Positions 50,361 through 59,633 of a stretch of DNA of 64,000 nucleotides are shown here, piece after piece. The stretch lies in NCBI GenBank assembly GCA_900550865.1, contig URTM01000001.1:1-64000 (forward strand), given 5' to 3'. Position 1 is the stretch's first letter. Each line of letters opens with the position of its first letter. Origin of the DNA: an uncultured Dorea sp. Its GTDB lineage: Bacteria; Bacillota; Clostridia; Lachnospirales; Lachnospiraceae. The position numbers were made by a program, and so were the translations under genes. A model generated the notes under the pieces. The model saw nothing but the letters and a program-made list of their open reading frames with translations, made no database searches and was not told the DNA's origin.

Positions 50361-50978
50361 ATGGCACAGGGAAAAATAACTGCAAAGCAGGAAGAAATAT
50401 TGGAATATATCAAATCCCAGATACTGGAGCGTGGATTTCCGCCGTCAGTCAGAGATATCTGTGAGGCAGTACATCTGAAGTCTACCTCTTCTGTTCATTC
50501 ACATCTGGAAACACTGGAGAAAAACGGATACATCCACAGAGATCCTACAAAACCCCGTGCGATTGAGATTTTGGATGATTCCTTTAACTTTAACCGCCGT
50601 GAGATGGTGAATGTACCTGTCATCGGACATGTTGCTGCAGGAGAACCGCTTCTTGCAGAACAGAACATCGAGAACTACTTCCCTATCCCGATGGAATATA
50701 TGCCGAACAAACAGACATTTATGCTTAAGGTGCACGGAGAAAGCATGATCAATGCCGGAATCCTGGATGGAGATCTTGTACTGGTCGAACAGTCTTCCGT
50801 TGCCGATAATGGAGATATTATAGTCGCATTGCTTGATGACAGTGCTACAGTCAAGAGATTTTACAAAGAAGAAGGCATTTTCCGTCTTCAGCCGGAGAAC
50901 GATGCACTGGAACCAATTATCGTCCGTGATCTTCAGATTATGGGAAAAGTAATCGGAGTCTTCCGATTTTTTGGTTAA
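50361..50978 (+). CDS. lexA: SOS repressor LexA
   Basis: A 205-residue repressor. The N-terminal winged helix-turn-helix spans residues 1-70 (PPSVRDICEAVHLKSTSSVHSHL). The self-cleavage site is Ala93-Gly94 in HVAAGEP, and the catalytic dyad is Ser128 in HGESM and Lys165 in TVKRF, so it is complete. RecA filaments trigger cleavage after DNA damage. AAGGAGGA lies before the ATG. The four boxes upstream show that it should control itself and the divergent LysM gene. Confidence 0.97.
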   Translation: MAQGKITAKQEEILEYIKSQILERGFPPSVRDICEAVHLKSTSSVHSHLETLEKNGYIHRDPTKPRAIEILDDSFNFNRREMVNVPVIGHVAAGEPLLAEQNIENYFPIPMEYMPNKQTFMLKVHGESMINAGILDGDLVLVEQSSVADNGDIIVALLDDSATVKRFYKEEGIFRLQPENDALEPIIVRDLQIMGKVIGVFRFFG

Positions 50979-50989
50979 ATATAACGTAC

Positions 50990-51016
50990 AGAGGACCTGC
51001 CATTGGCAGGTCCTCT
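50990..51016. terminator. GC-rich hairpin between lexA and rsfS
   Basis: A perfect 12-bp stem (50990-51001 with 51005-51016) with a 3-base loop lies between the convergent lexA and rsfS stops. There is no U-tract on either strand, so termination may be Rho-dependent or weak. Confidence 0.6.
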
Positions 51017-51041
51017 TGCATGCTTAGGTATTTGATGCGAT

Positions 51042-51395
51042 TTATAATTCATTCACATCATCAATTCTCTTTCCATCATTCCAGATACGCTCCAGATTAT
51101 AGAACTGACGGTTCTCTCTGTCAAAGATGTGTACGATCACATCACCAAAGTCGATCAGTACCCATGCTCCGCTTCTGTGTCCCTCCGTCTCTTTTGCTGC
51201 ATATCCGGCTTTGTGCATCTTTTCTTCTACATTCTCGACAAGTGCACGTACCTGGCTGTCGCTGTTACCATTTGCAATTACAAAATAGTCCGCAAGAACA
51301 GACACCGATGAGATATCGATCGCACATACATCCTCGCCTTTTTTATCTTCTAACGCTTCAAATGCGATTTTTGCCATTTCCTTTGCCTGATCCAT
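51042..51395 (-). CDS. rsfS: Ribosome silencing factor RsfS
   Basis: A 117-residue protein (RsfS/YbeB/Iojap family) that binds L14 and keeps the subunits apart when nutrients are low. Family blocks are DVCAIDISSVSVLADYFVIANG, GHRSGAWVLIDFGDVIVHIF and FYNLERIW. ATG 51395 is used because AAAGGAGG lies just upstream; the longer frame from 51434 would overlap yqeK. It ends the operon that begins at rplU. Confidence 0.95.
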   Translation of the reverse strand: MDQAKEMAKIAFEALEDKKGEDVCAIDISSVSVLADYFVIANGNSDSQVRALVENVEEKMHKAGYAAKETEGHRSGAWVLIDFGDVIVHIFDRENRQFYNLERIWNDGKRIDDVNEL

Positions 51396-51396
51396 A

Positions 51397-51981
51397 TTAC
51401 TCCTCCTTTCCCATTTCTTTTTTATAATAGTCATACGTTTTCTGTGTCATAGGGTCCACTGTAATCTTTCTGCTGTTCAGATATATCAGTGAATCTTTTA
51501 AAATCCGGTAAAGGCATTCATCAATATCCTGAAAAGCAAGACGTCTTACATCTGCCATATTCGGCAGTTCCCTTCTGCCCGGCTCAATATAATCTGCGAT
51601 ATAGACAATCTTTTCCAGCATAGTCATACCCGGCCGTCCGGTCGTATGGCTTTCAATTGCATGAATGATCTCTTCATCTTCCACACCATATTTTTCATGT
51701 GCCAGATATGCTCCGAGTCTTGCATGCAACAGGCTTGAATTTTCTCTCTCTACAGGCGATACCGGAAGGTCGTATTTCTCGCACAGACGGATTTTTTTGT
51801 CACCAGGGATACATTTTGCACAATCGTGCAGTAATCCCGCGTAAAGGGCCTTCTGGACGTCCACATCGTAACGCATAGCCATGGAAGCAGACGTATACAT
51901 TACGCCAAGCGTATGATGATAGCGGTTTTCATCCAGTTCTTTCTTTAACGTATGCTGTATTTTTAAAATTCTTTCATCCAT
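51397..51981 (-). CDS. yqeK: YqeK HD-domain diadenosine tetraphosphatase
   Basis: A 194-residue HD-superfamily metal phosphohydrolase. The HD motif is complete: RYHHTLGV, GLLHDCAK, LLHARLGAYLA and IESHTTG. YqeK-type enzymes hydrolyse Ap4A symmetrically to two ADP. It lies directly after nadD, the usual partner. ATG 51981 is preferred because GAGG is spaced before it; alternatives are ATG 51987 and GTG 52008. Confidence 0.92.
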   Translation of the reverse strand: MDERILKIQHTLKKELDENRYHHTLGVMYTSASMAMRYDVDVQKALYAGLLHDCAKCIPGDKKIRLCEKYDLPVSPVERENSSLLHARLGAYLAHEKYGVEDEEIIHAIESHTTGRPGMTMLEKIVYIADYIEPGRRELPNMADVRRLAFQDIDECLYRILKDSLIYLNSRKITVDPMTQKTYDYYKKEMGKEE

Positions 51982-52016
51982 TGCCATTTTCCTCTTTTGC
52001 TTTTTCACTGTTGATA

Positions 52017-52622
52017 TTACCGATACAAATCATGTTCCTCAATGTAACTGCACACAGCTTCCGGAACATATTCTGAAACAGATTTTCCTGTCTGAAGACT
52101 GGCCCGGAGTTCATGAGAAGCTACCGGCATAAGCGGCGTTTCCATAAGCAGGATCCGTGCACCATACTTTTCGGACAGATGCCGGATCTGTTCATTCATC
52201 TCTTCTTTTGTCTTCACCTCATCACGGTAAGTCGCAAGAATGGTACAGGTCGGAAAGATGCGTTCCGGATGTACCCACGTCTCGATCGCCATAAGGGAAT
52301 CCGCACCGATAATAAAATAAAACTCATCTTCCGGATACACTTTCTTAAAATGCTCCATTGTCTGATAAGAACAGGATACTTCCTGTCTCAATGCCTCATA
52401 CGGCTGCAGCACAAACTCCGGAAACGGTGCGATTGCAAGACTGGTCATCTTCATACGGTCTTCTGCTGTAGATTTTATCGACTCACTTTTTTTATGCGGA
52501 GGATTCCCATTCGGCATAAACCACACCTGGTCCAGGGAAAATGCCTCATATGCGGCATGTCCCAGCATCAGATGTCCGTTATGGATTGGGTCAAAGGTTC
52601 CTCCCATAATCCCTATCTTCAT
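52017..52622 (-). CDS. nadD: Nicotinate-nucleotide adenylyltransferase NadD
   Basis: A 201-residue nucleotidyltransferase that makes deamido-NAD from nicotinate mononucleotide and ATP. The N-terminal IGIMGGTFDPIHNGHLMLG contains the (H/T)xGH motif, and PNGNPPHKK and FIIGADSL are diagnostic. The late ATP-binding motif (MPVASHELRASLQTG) matches the ISSTxIR position, with Ser-His in place of the usual Ser-Ser. TAGGAG precedes the ATG. It lies between yhbY and yqeK. Confidence 0.96.
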   Translation of the reverse strand: MKIGIMGGTFDPIHNGHLMLGHAAYEAFSLDQVWFMPNGNPPHKKSESIKSTAEDRMKMTSLAIAPFPEFVLQPYEALRQEVSCSYQTMEHFKKVYPEDEFYFIIGADSLMAIETWVHPERIFPTCTILATYRDEVKTKEEMNEQIRHLSEKYGARILLMETPLMPVASHELRASLQTGKSVSEYVPEAVCSYIEEHDLYR

Positions 52623-52641
52623 TCGATTCTCCTACCTGTAT

Positions 52642-52935
52642 TTATTTTGGCAGCTCGATCTTTTTATGCTTGTCTTTGCCTTCTTTGTATAATACGATCT
52701 TCTTACCGATTACCTGCACAACCTGTGAACGTGTACGTTCTGCGATCACTTCTGCAAGTGCACGCGGATCGTCTGCACAGTTCTTAAGCACACTGATCTT
52801 GATCAGCTCTCTTGCGTCCAGTGCTTCCTGGATCGCTTTGGTAACTTCCGGTGTCATGCTGTTCTTTCCAATCTGGAAGATCGGATCTAAATTCATGGCA
52901 AGACCTTTTAAATAAGCTCTCTGTTTTGTTGTCAT
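52642..52935 (-). CDS. yhbY: YhbY family RNA-binding protein
   Basis: A 97-residue CRM-domain protein associated with 50S subunit assembly. The chain begins MTTKQRAYLKGLAMNLDPIF, with the conserved 'IGKNSMTPEV' and 'ELIKISVLKNC' and the late VVQVIGKKIVLYK. AGAGGAG is correctly spaced before ATG 52935. It is part of the rplU-rsfS operon. Confidence 0.95.
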   Translation of the reverse strand: MTTKQRAYLKGLAMNLDPIFQIGKNSMTPEVTKAIQEALDARELIKISVLKNCADDPRALAEVIAERTRSQVVQVIGKKIVLYKEGKDKHKKIELPK

Positions 52936-52980
52936 CTTTAATCTCCTCTTTATCACAATCAGCGGACTGCATCTGATCTG

Positions 52981-54273
<1,293 letters not shown>

Positions 54274-54298
54274 TCATCTATATAAATAAACGGAAGTT

Positions 54299-54355
54299 AA
54301 AAAAAGCGCGCTGCATCATAACCGAAAGAAGTTAATCATTGCAACGCACTTTTTC
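54299..54355 (-). terminator. Internal terminator between rpmA and obgE
   Basis: On the - strand AAGTGCGTTGCA pairs with TGCAGCGCGCTT over 12 bp with two G-T pairs and is followed by T7. It probably lets a fraction of transcripts read through to obgE. Confidence 0.8.
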
Positions 54356-54364
54356 AACTCATAA

Positions 54365-54646
54365 TTAAGCTACCGGATAGATAGAAACCTGTTTCTTATC
54401 TTTTCCTTTTCTTTCAAATCTTACAACGCCATCAACGAGTGCGAATAATGTATCGTCACCGCCGCGTCCTACATTGATTCCTGGGTGAATCTTTGTTCCG
54501 CGCTGTCTGTAAAGAATGTTACCAGCTTTTACAAACTGTCCATCAGCTCTTTTAGCACCAAGTCTCTTAGACTCAGAATCTCTACCGTTCTTTGTAGAAC
54601 CTACACCTTTTTTATGAGCGAAAAACTGAAGGTTTAATTTCATCAT
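54365..54646 (-). CDS. rpmA: Ribosomal protein L27 (bL27) with cleavable N-terminal extension
   Basis: A 93-residue L27. The mature N-terminus [15 protein letters not shown] is preceded by MMKLNLQFF, the extension removed by the protease Prp in Firmicutes (cut after the second Phe). The mature tail reaches the peptidyl transferase centre. The prp gene lies immediately upstream. The start may be 54646 or the adjacent ATG at 54643. Confidence 0.97.
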   Translation of the reverse strand: MMKLNLQFFAHKKGVGSTKNGRDSESKRLGAKRADGQFVKAGNILYRQRGTKIHPGINVGRGGDDTLFALVDGVVRFERKGKDKKQVSIYPVA

Positions 54647-54651
54647 GGTTG

Positions 54652-54981
54652 TTACACCTCCTCGAATGTTAAATCAATATATTCTGCATAGTTGTCATCA
54701 TCTACCATCTGTTCCAGACCAAGGATCATTGTATTCAGCAAAAGCTGTGCATCTTTTGAAGGATGACTCAGATGATAGGAAATCATTCCCGTCTCATCTT
54801 CCGAAATCAGACTTGCGTCATCTTCTGTAAATTCTTCAATTGCATTCATTGTGTTGATCACCAGGATAGAAGCAGCGGCACATACAATATCCTGTCCCGG
54901 ATCTGCATATTCGGCATGTCCTTCCGTCTGAAAACCTACACATTCTTTGTACTTGTTCTGAAAGATCGTTACATGAATCAT
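54652..54981 (-). CDS. prp: Ribosomal-processing cysteine protease Prp
   Basis: A 109-residue cysteine protease that removes the N-terminal extension of L27. The catalytic His and Cys are in the conserved [18 protein letters not shown]. It is full length and lies between rplU and rpmA, the invariant position in Firmicutes. GGAGAG precedes the ATG. Confidence 0.96.
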   Translation of the reverse strand: MIHVTIFQNKYKECVGFQTEGHAEYADPGQDIVCAAASILVINTMNAIEEFTEDDASLISEDETGMISYHLSHPSKDAQLLLNTMILGLEQMVDDDNYAEYIDLTFEEV

Positions 54982-54996
54982 GGATGCTCTCCAATA

Positions 54997-55305
54997 TTAA
55001 GCGTTGATTTTTTCAATCTTAACTGCAGTATACTGCTGTCTGTGACCGTTTTTCTTGTGGTATCCAGATTTTCTCTTGTACTTGTAAACGATAACTTTTC
55101 TAGCTTTACCGTTTTCAACTACAGAAGCTTCAACTGTTGCACCTGCAACTGTCGGGTTACCAACTTTTAATCCGTTGTCACTTACTGCAAGAACCTGGTC
55201 AAATGTAAAAGTCTCTCCAGCCTCTACACCAAGTTTCTCTACTTTAATGATATCGCCTTCGGCTACTTTGTACTGTTTACCACCTGTTGCTATAATTGCG
55301 TACAT
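54997..55305 (-). CDS. rplU: Ribosomal protein L21 (bL21)
   Basis: A 102-residue L21. '[20 protein letters not shown]' and the late '[22 protein letters not shown]' are diagnostic. It is the first gene of the rplU-prp-rpmA-obgE-yhbY-nadD-yqeK-rsfS operon. The ribosome binding site AGGAGGTG is strong, and the ~85-base leader probably carries the autoregulatory element. Confidence 0.98.
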   Translation of the reverse strand: MYAIIATGGKQYKVAEGDIIKVEKLGVEAGETFTFDQVLAVSDNGLKVGNPTVAGATVEASVVENGKARKVIVYKYKRKSGYHKKNGHRQQYTAVKIEKINA

Positions 55306-55390
55306 ATGGCACCTCCTATTATCATTACTCGCCAGTTACGGTGTCTGACTGATGATTTCAGCAGAACTTCAACCTCACTGTGCGGCATAC
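55306..55390 (-). ncRNA. Probable ribosomal protein L21 leader
   Basis: The 5' untranslated region of rplU occupies the expected place for the L21 leader element known in Firmicutes. It contains paired segments (GCCGCACAGTGAGG region, then TGCTGAAATCATCAGTC) ahead of the ribosome binding site. I infer the element from position; a covariance-model match was not run. Confidence 0.5.
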
Positions 55391-55396
55391 TAGAAG

Positions 55397-55425
55397 ATAA
55401 TAGCATACGTTTTTCGAAAATGCAA
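55397..55425 (-). promoter_or_regulatory. rplU operon promoter
   Basis: On the - strand TTGCAT (55420-55425) and TATTAT (55397-55402) are 17 bases apart, with an extended TGC before the -10. Confidence 0.75.
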
Positions 55426-55505
55426 GTGTTATCCGAAATATTTTTTGGTTTTTCGGCAATTTTTTTATCACTCATTTTCCGTATTCTGATTTCTTATCTT
55501 CTTTA

Positions 55506-56294
55506 TTATATTTCAAGCAGTCTCTTTGCATTTTCCGAAAAGACCGCAGCCTTCTCTTCCTCTGTCAGTGGCATCTGCTCTAATAATGTAACAAAGTTCT
55601 TCTGATCTGCCCACGGCGAATCCGTCCCGAACAGAATCCTGTCTGCGCCATGCATGCGTACAATCCGCAAGAACTGTTCCAGCGGCATAATATCCAGTAT
55701 GACTCCCGTATCAAAATATACCTTCTGTCCCACCAGATAACGCTCTACATCATCCCACATCTCATTACCGCCCATGTGGGCAAGCACCAGTTTTTCCGGT
55801 CTCACATCATCCAGAACCTTTCTTGCCATCTCCGGCGTACAATGTACATCTTCCGGACATTTCGGATCAACGCCCGCATGTACCACCGTGATCAGTCCCA
55901 GTTCCGATGCGGTATCAATAATACGTTCATAGCGGATATCGTCAAAATACATATCCTGATAATCCGGATGTAACTTGATCCCTTTCAGTCCCAGAGATTT
56001 TATCTCTTTTAATATTTCTTTATAATTCTCACATTCCGGATGGATTCCTCCGAAAGAAATGACCGGTTCTTCCGTATACGCGGATGCAAAACGGTTGATA
56101 GATGTCACCTGTGATACCTTCGTCACAGCCGGAAGGGCAATGGAAATGTCAACCGCACCTTCTTTCATCGAATTGCAAAGCCCTGCATATGTCCCATCTG
56201 CAAACGGACTTGCTCCAAAAATGCCAGAAAGATAGTCGAGCGTCCGCCCGGCTATCTTATCTGGAAATATGTGTGTATGGAAATCAATGATCAT
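55506..56294 (-). CDS. Amidohydrolase family protein
   Basis: A 262-residue TIM-barrel metal hydrolase of the amidohydrolase (PF04909) group. Metal-site motifs are IIDFHTHIFPD at the N-terminus, GIKLHPDYQD, TVVHAGVD, LVLAHMGGNEMWDD and LFGTDSPWADQ with the final aspartate. The substrate is unknown; relatives include decarboxylases and TatD-like nucleases. ATG 56294 follows GGAGAG and is one base past the upstream stop codon, so it is coupled to the CBS gene. Confidence 0.85.
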   Translation of the reverse strand: MIIDFHTHIFPDKIAGRTLDYLSGIFGASPFADGTYAGLCNSMKEGAVDISIALPAVTKVSQVTSINRFASAYTEEPVISFGGIHPECENYKEILKEIKSLGLKGIKLHPDYQDMYFDDIRYERIIDTASELGLITVVHAGVDPKCPEDVHCTPEMARKVLDDVRPEKLVLAHMGGNEMWDDVERYLVGQKVYFDTGVILDIMPLEQFLRIVRMHGADRILFGTDSPWADQKNFVTLLEQMPLTEEEKAAVFSENAKRLLEI

Positions 56295-56295
56295 T

Positions 56296-56709
56296 TTACT
56301 CTCCACATTCTTTTAATCTGTCATAACAGTAACCAATAATATCTCTTCTGGTGATAATTCCGATGAAATGTCCCTGATCATCGATCACCGGAACAAAATT
56401 CTGTTCCATTGCGCGTCCGATCAGATCTTCCATATTCGATTCTGCTGTCACGCACTGATAATCCACACGTCTTTTAATCTTCATGATACTGATTGATTCT
56501 GCCTCTTTAATATTAAAGAGATCCAGCTCCTTCAGTGACCATAAAAGATCTCCCTCTGTGATAGAACCGACATATTTCCCCTCTTTATTTAATATCGGTA
56601 CACAGGAATACTTGTGATATTCCATAATCTCCAAAGCCTGACGTAAAGTGTGATAATCATAAATGTAAGCAAGATCACTTTTCGGCTTCAGAAAAAACAT
56701 AATATTCAT
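56296..56709 (-). CDS. CBS domain-containing protein
   Basis: A 137-residue protein made of two CBS repeats: SDLAYIYDYHTLRQALEIMEYH...YVGSITEGDLLW and QCVTAESNMEDLIGRAMEQNF...FIGIITRRDIIGY. CBS pairs bind adenosine nucleotides such as AMP, ATP or c-di-AMP. It has no fused effector domain. The start at 56709 has GGGGAGG about 12 bases upstream, which is longer than usual; ATG 56700 is an alternative. It is co-transcribed with the amidohydrolase gene. Confidence 0.85.
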   Translation of the reverse strand: MNIMFFLKPKSDLAYIYDYHTLRQALEIMEYHKYSCVPILNKEGKYVGSITEGDLLWSLKELDLFNIKEAESISIMKIKRRVDYQCVTAESNMEDLIGRAMEQNFVPVIDDQGHFIGIITRRDIIGYCYDRLKECGE

Positions 56710-56783
56710 AGCTAATGAAAGCCTCCCCAATTTACTTTTGCAGTATACAGATCACTCTGCACACTGCTATATTATCATATTTA

Positions 56784-58115
56784 TTAAACTATTGTATTTA
56801 CAAAAATATCATAAACCGCATTGATAGCAGCATCAAAATCATGGCTTCTGACACCAATGATGATATTCAGCTCACTGGAACCCTGATCGATCATCTTGAC
56901 ATTGACATTTGCATGTGCAAGTGCTGCAAAGATACGTCCGGAAGTTCCCCTGGTCGCACGCATACCTCTTCCAACAACAGCGATCAGTGCCAGGTCCGAC
57001 TCCAGTTCCAGAAAGTCAGGCTCTACGGCTCTGTGGATTCCCGCAATGACATCCTGTTCTTTTTCTTCAAATTCATCTCTGTGAACGAAGATCGTCATAG
57101 TATCGATTCCTGACGGCATGTGTTCAATAGAAATATGATTTTTTTCAAAAACTTCTAATACCTTGCGGCAAAATCCGACTTCTGAGTTCATCATTGCTTT
57201 TTCGATTGTGATAGAAGCGAAATCCTTCTTACCGGCAATACCTGTGATCGTAAAACGAGGTTTTCTGCATGTGTCTTCTACGATCAGAGTCCCCTTATCT
57301 TCCGGTGCATTTGTATTACGGATATTGATCGGGATTCCCTCTTTACGTACAGGGAAGATCGCATCCTCATGAAGTACGGTTGCTCCCATATAAGATAACT
57401 CGCGCAGTTCTCTGTATGTAATCACATCGATCGGCTTTGGATTTTTGATAATTCTAGGATCAGCGATCAGGAAACCAGATACATCTGTCCAGTTCTCATA
57501 CATATCTGCATGTACCGCTTTTGCAACGATCGATCCTGTGATATCAGAGCCGCCACGGGAAAATGTCTGGATACTTCCGTCCGGTTTTGCTCCGTAGAAT
57601 CCCGGAATGACTGCACGTTCCGTATTCTCCAGTCTTGTAGACAGGATCTCATGCGTCTTATCTCCGTCAAAATTACCATCCTCATCAAATACGATCACTT
57701 CTGCAGCATCGATAAATTCATATCCAAGATATGCAGCCATAATGATACCATTCAGATATTCTCCACGGGAAGCCGCATAATCTCTTCCGATTTTCTTGCT
57801 GAAGTTTGTACGGATTGTCTTAAACTCCTCATCCAGACTCAGATCCAGATTCAATCCCCTGATAATGCTGTTATATCTTTCTTTGATTGCATCTAACTGC
57901 TCTTCAAAGTCTTTTTCTGCATCTTCACCGAGGATTGCCTGTCCATAACAGCTGTATAACATATCCGTTACTTTTGTATCATCCGGCGTACGTTTACCAG
58001 GTGCAGACGGAATGACATATCTTCTGGATTCCTCTTTTCTGATAATGTTACCTACTTTTTTAAACTGCTCGGCACTTGCAAGCGAACTACCACCAAATTT
58101 TACAACTTTTTTCAC
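56784..58115 (-). CDS. Aspartate kinase
   Basis: A 443-residue monofunctional aspartokinase, the first enzyme for lysine, threonine and methionine. The N-terminal VVKFGGSSLAS and the later FSRGGSDITGS are the ATP/aspartate site. Two C-terminal ACT domains (IAGKKDFASITIEKAMM and IAVVGRGMRATRGTSGRIFAAL) would bind the feedback amino acid. The GTG at 58115 is preceded by GGAGG with 10-base spacing. No lysine riboswitch was recognised in the ~70-base leader. Confidence 0.93.
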   Translation of the reverse strand: MKKVVKFGGSSLASAEQFKKVGNIIRKEESRRYVIPSAPGKRTPDDTKVTDMLYSCYGQAILGEDAEKDFEEQLDAIKERYNSIIRGLNLDLSLDEEFKTIRTNFSKKIGRDYAASRGEYLNGIIMAAYLGYEFIDAAEVIVFDEDGNFDGDKTHEILSTRLENTERAVIPGFYGAKPDGSIQTFSRGGSDITGSIVAKAVHADMYENWTDVSGFLIADPRIIKNPKPIDVITYRELRELSYMGATVLHEDAIFPVRKEGIPINIRNTNAPEDKGTLIVEDTCRKPRFTITGIAGKKDFASITIEKAMMNSEVGFCRKVLEVFEKNHISIEHMPSGIDTMTIFVHRDEFEEKEQDVIAGIHRAVEPDFLELESDLALIAVVGRGMRATRGTSGRIFAALAHANVNVKMIDQGSSELNIIIGVRSHDFDAAINAVYDIFVNTIV

Positions 58116-58189
58116 TTTTCGTATTCCTCCAACCAAGTATTTTCTGAAATGTATTCATATTCTTCCGCTATAAAAACGTAACTGTATTT

Positions 58190-58218
58190 ATCTTACATCA
58201 TTTTTGCGCGCACTTCAA
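58190..58218 (-). promoter_or_regulatory. Candidate promoter of the aspartate kinase gene
   Basis: On the - strand TTGAAG (58213-58218) and TAAGAT (58190-58195) are 17 bases apart. The -10 is only 4/6. Confidence 0.35.
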
Positions 58219-58330
58219 TGCAATAATGTGTTAATATGCACGCGAATAGCGGATGATTTTTAGAACTACTGCATAAATATACATACTTTTCGGGTATACG
58301 CAGATACTCTGCACGCCATTACACATCCGG

Positions 58331-58813
58331 TTATGGACGGATCACATCTGCAAATTCTGCTTTTGCAACCTTTTGAAGATCTAACGGTGCAAGTCTGATC
58401 TGCATTCCAAGCTTTCCACCGCTGACATGCATATATTCCAGCTCTTTTGCATCTTCCTGGATTACGGTCGGGAACTGCTTCTTCATGCCGATCGCCGTAC
58501 AGCCGCCGCGCACATATCCCGTCACTTTGGTCAGATCTTTCAGATGCAGCATCTCGAGCGATTTTTCACCTACCACCTTTGCTGCTTTCTTAAAATCAAT
58601 CTCTGCTTCAATCGGAATCACAAACACATAATGATTCCCCGTCTTTCCGGTTGTCACTAACGTCTTATAGACCAGCGCATGGTCATAGCCAAGCTTATCT
58701 GCGGTCTCAATACCATCTGTGAAATCGTCACATTCATATTCTTCATACGTATAGGATACTTTTGCACGGTCCAGCATACGCATGGCATTTGTCTTTACTT
58801 CCTTTTTACTCAT
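58331..58813 (-). CDS. ybaK: YbaK/EbsC Cys-tRNA(Pro) deacylase
   Basis: A 160-residue trans-editing enzyme that removes cysteine from mischarged tRNA-Pro. Family blocks are KTNAMRMLDRAKVSY, LVYKTLVTTG (with the catalytic Lys), FVIPIEAEIDFKKAAKVVG and GYVRGGCTAIGMKK. AGGAGTG precedes the ATG. Confidence 0.94.
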   Translation of the reverse strand: MSKKEVKTNAMRMLDRAKVSYTYEEYECDDFTDGIETADKLGYDHALVYKTLVTTGKTGNHYVFVIPIEAEIDFKKAAKVVGEKSLEMLHLKDLTKVTGYVRGGCTAIGMKKQFPTVIQEDAKELEYMHVSGGKLGMQIRLAPLDLQKVAKAEFADVIRP

Positions 58814-58898
58814 TGTTTTATCACTCCTGTCAGATTAATGGAAGTCCGTTATATCGATATCATTTTAGTAATCACTGTAAATGATCTCCGGATTTATT

Positions 58899-59633
58899 TT
58901 ATAAAATATCTTTTCCAAGACCTTCCAGTGTTATAAACTCAGTTTGTCCTTCTGCTGCCTCCGGATTCTTTGCATACACATCAATGCGGTGGATATGCAC
59001 CGGTGTTTCTTCCGGATTTTCTCCTGCAAATTTCAAGAACGCTTCTGCCACCAGATCCGGCTTCAGGTTCTGCTCACTTCCGGTTGCAAGATACAGATAG
59101 AGTCCATCGTCCAGTGCAGACATTTCATAGATCATCGGCTTGATATTGACTTCTTTTTCACTTCGCTTGGTCTTTTTCAACACCACGATCTCCGGCTGCG
59201 CCATGAATGCCTCCACCTTTCCTTTCCAGCTTTCCGGAAGCATGCGGATCTCTTCTGCATGCCGGAACGTCTCAGGAAATGTTACTTTATAATCTGCGGC
59301 GGCAACGATCGTCATACCACTGGCTTTCTTATCCGATGAAATCTCACGGAAACTTATGACTTCTATTCCTTCCACCATCACTGCATTTAACTGTGTAACC
59401 GCCTTTTCAGAAGAAATCGGCTCCGTGATCTCGATATCAAAATATTCCCCGTCACTCGTCACACCGACTCCAAGCGGCTGTGCGAATGACATGATCATAT
59501 GTGGGCTGTATCCGGTTGTAAATGCAATCGGGATCTCCGCCCTGCGGATCGCCTTCTGGAAATAACGCATCACATCCAGGTGTCCGATGAAACGCATCAC
59601 TCCATATTTGCGGAATTTAATTCTTACTTTCAA
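58899..59633 (-). CDS. TIGR03936 family (DUF2344) radical SAM-associated protein
   Basis: A 244-residue DUF2344 protein. The N-terminus VRIKFRKYGVMRFIGHLDVMRYFQKAIRRAEIP is strongly conserved, followed by GYSPHMIMSFAQPLGVG. It is nearly always paired with a TIGR03960 radical SAM protein, as here, and in some bacteria the two are fused; the pair is thought to modify RNA or protein but the product is unknown. The TTG start at 59633 follows AAAGGAGG with 8-base spacing. It begins inside the 3' end of the upstream gene (17-base overlap). Confidence 0.92.
   Translation of the reverse strand: MKVRIKFRKYGVMRFIGHLDVMRYFQKAIRRAEIPIAFTTGYSPHMIMSFAQPLGVGVTSDGEYFDIEITEPISSEKAVTQLNAVMVEGIEVISFREISSDKKASGMTIVAAADYKVTFPETFRHAEEIRMLPESWKGKVEAFMAQPEIVVLKKTKRSEKEVNIKPMIYEMSALDDGLYLYLATGSEQNLKPDLVAEAFLKFAGENPEETPVHIHRIDVYAKNPEAAEGQTEFITLEGLGKDIL

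Noticed and set aside
55290..55475. 61-residue frame overlapping the rplU leader
   Set aside because: It runs through the promoter and leader of rplU and has no ribosome binding site.
58116..58330. Lysine riboswitch before aspartate kinase
   Set aside because: The probable leader is only about 70 bases, too short for the ~170-base aptamer, and no matching conserved blocks were found in the wider gap.
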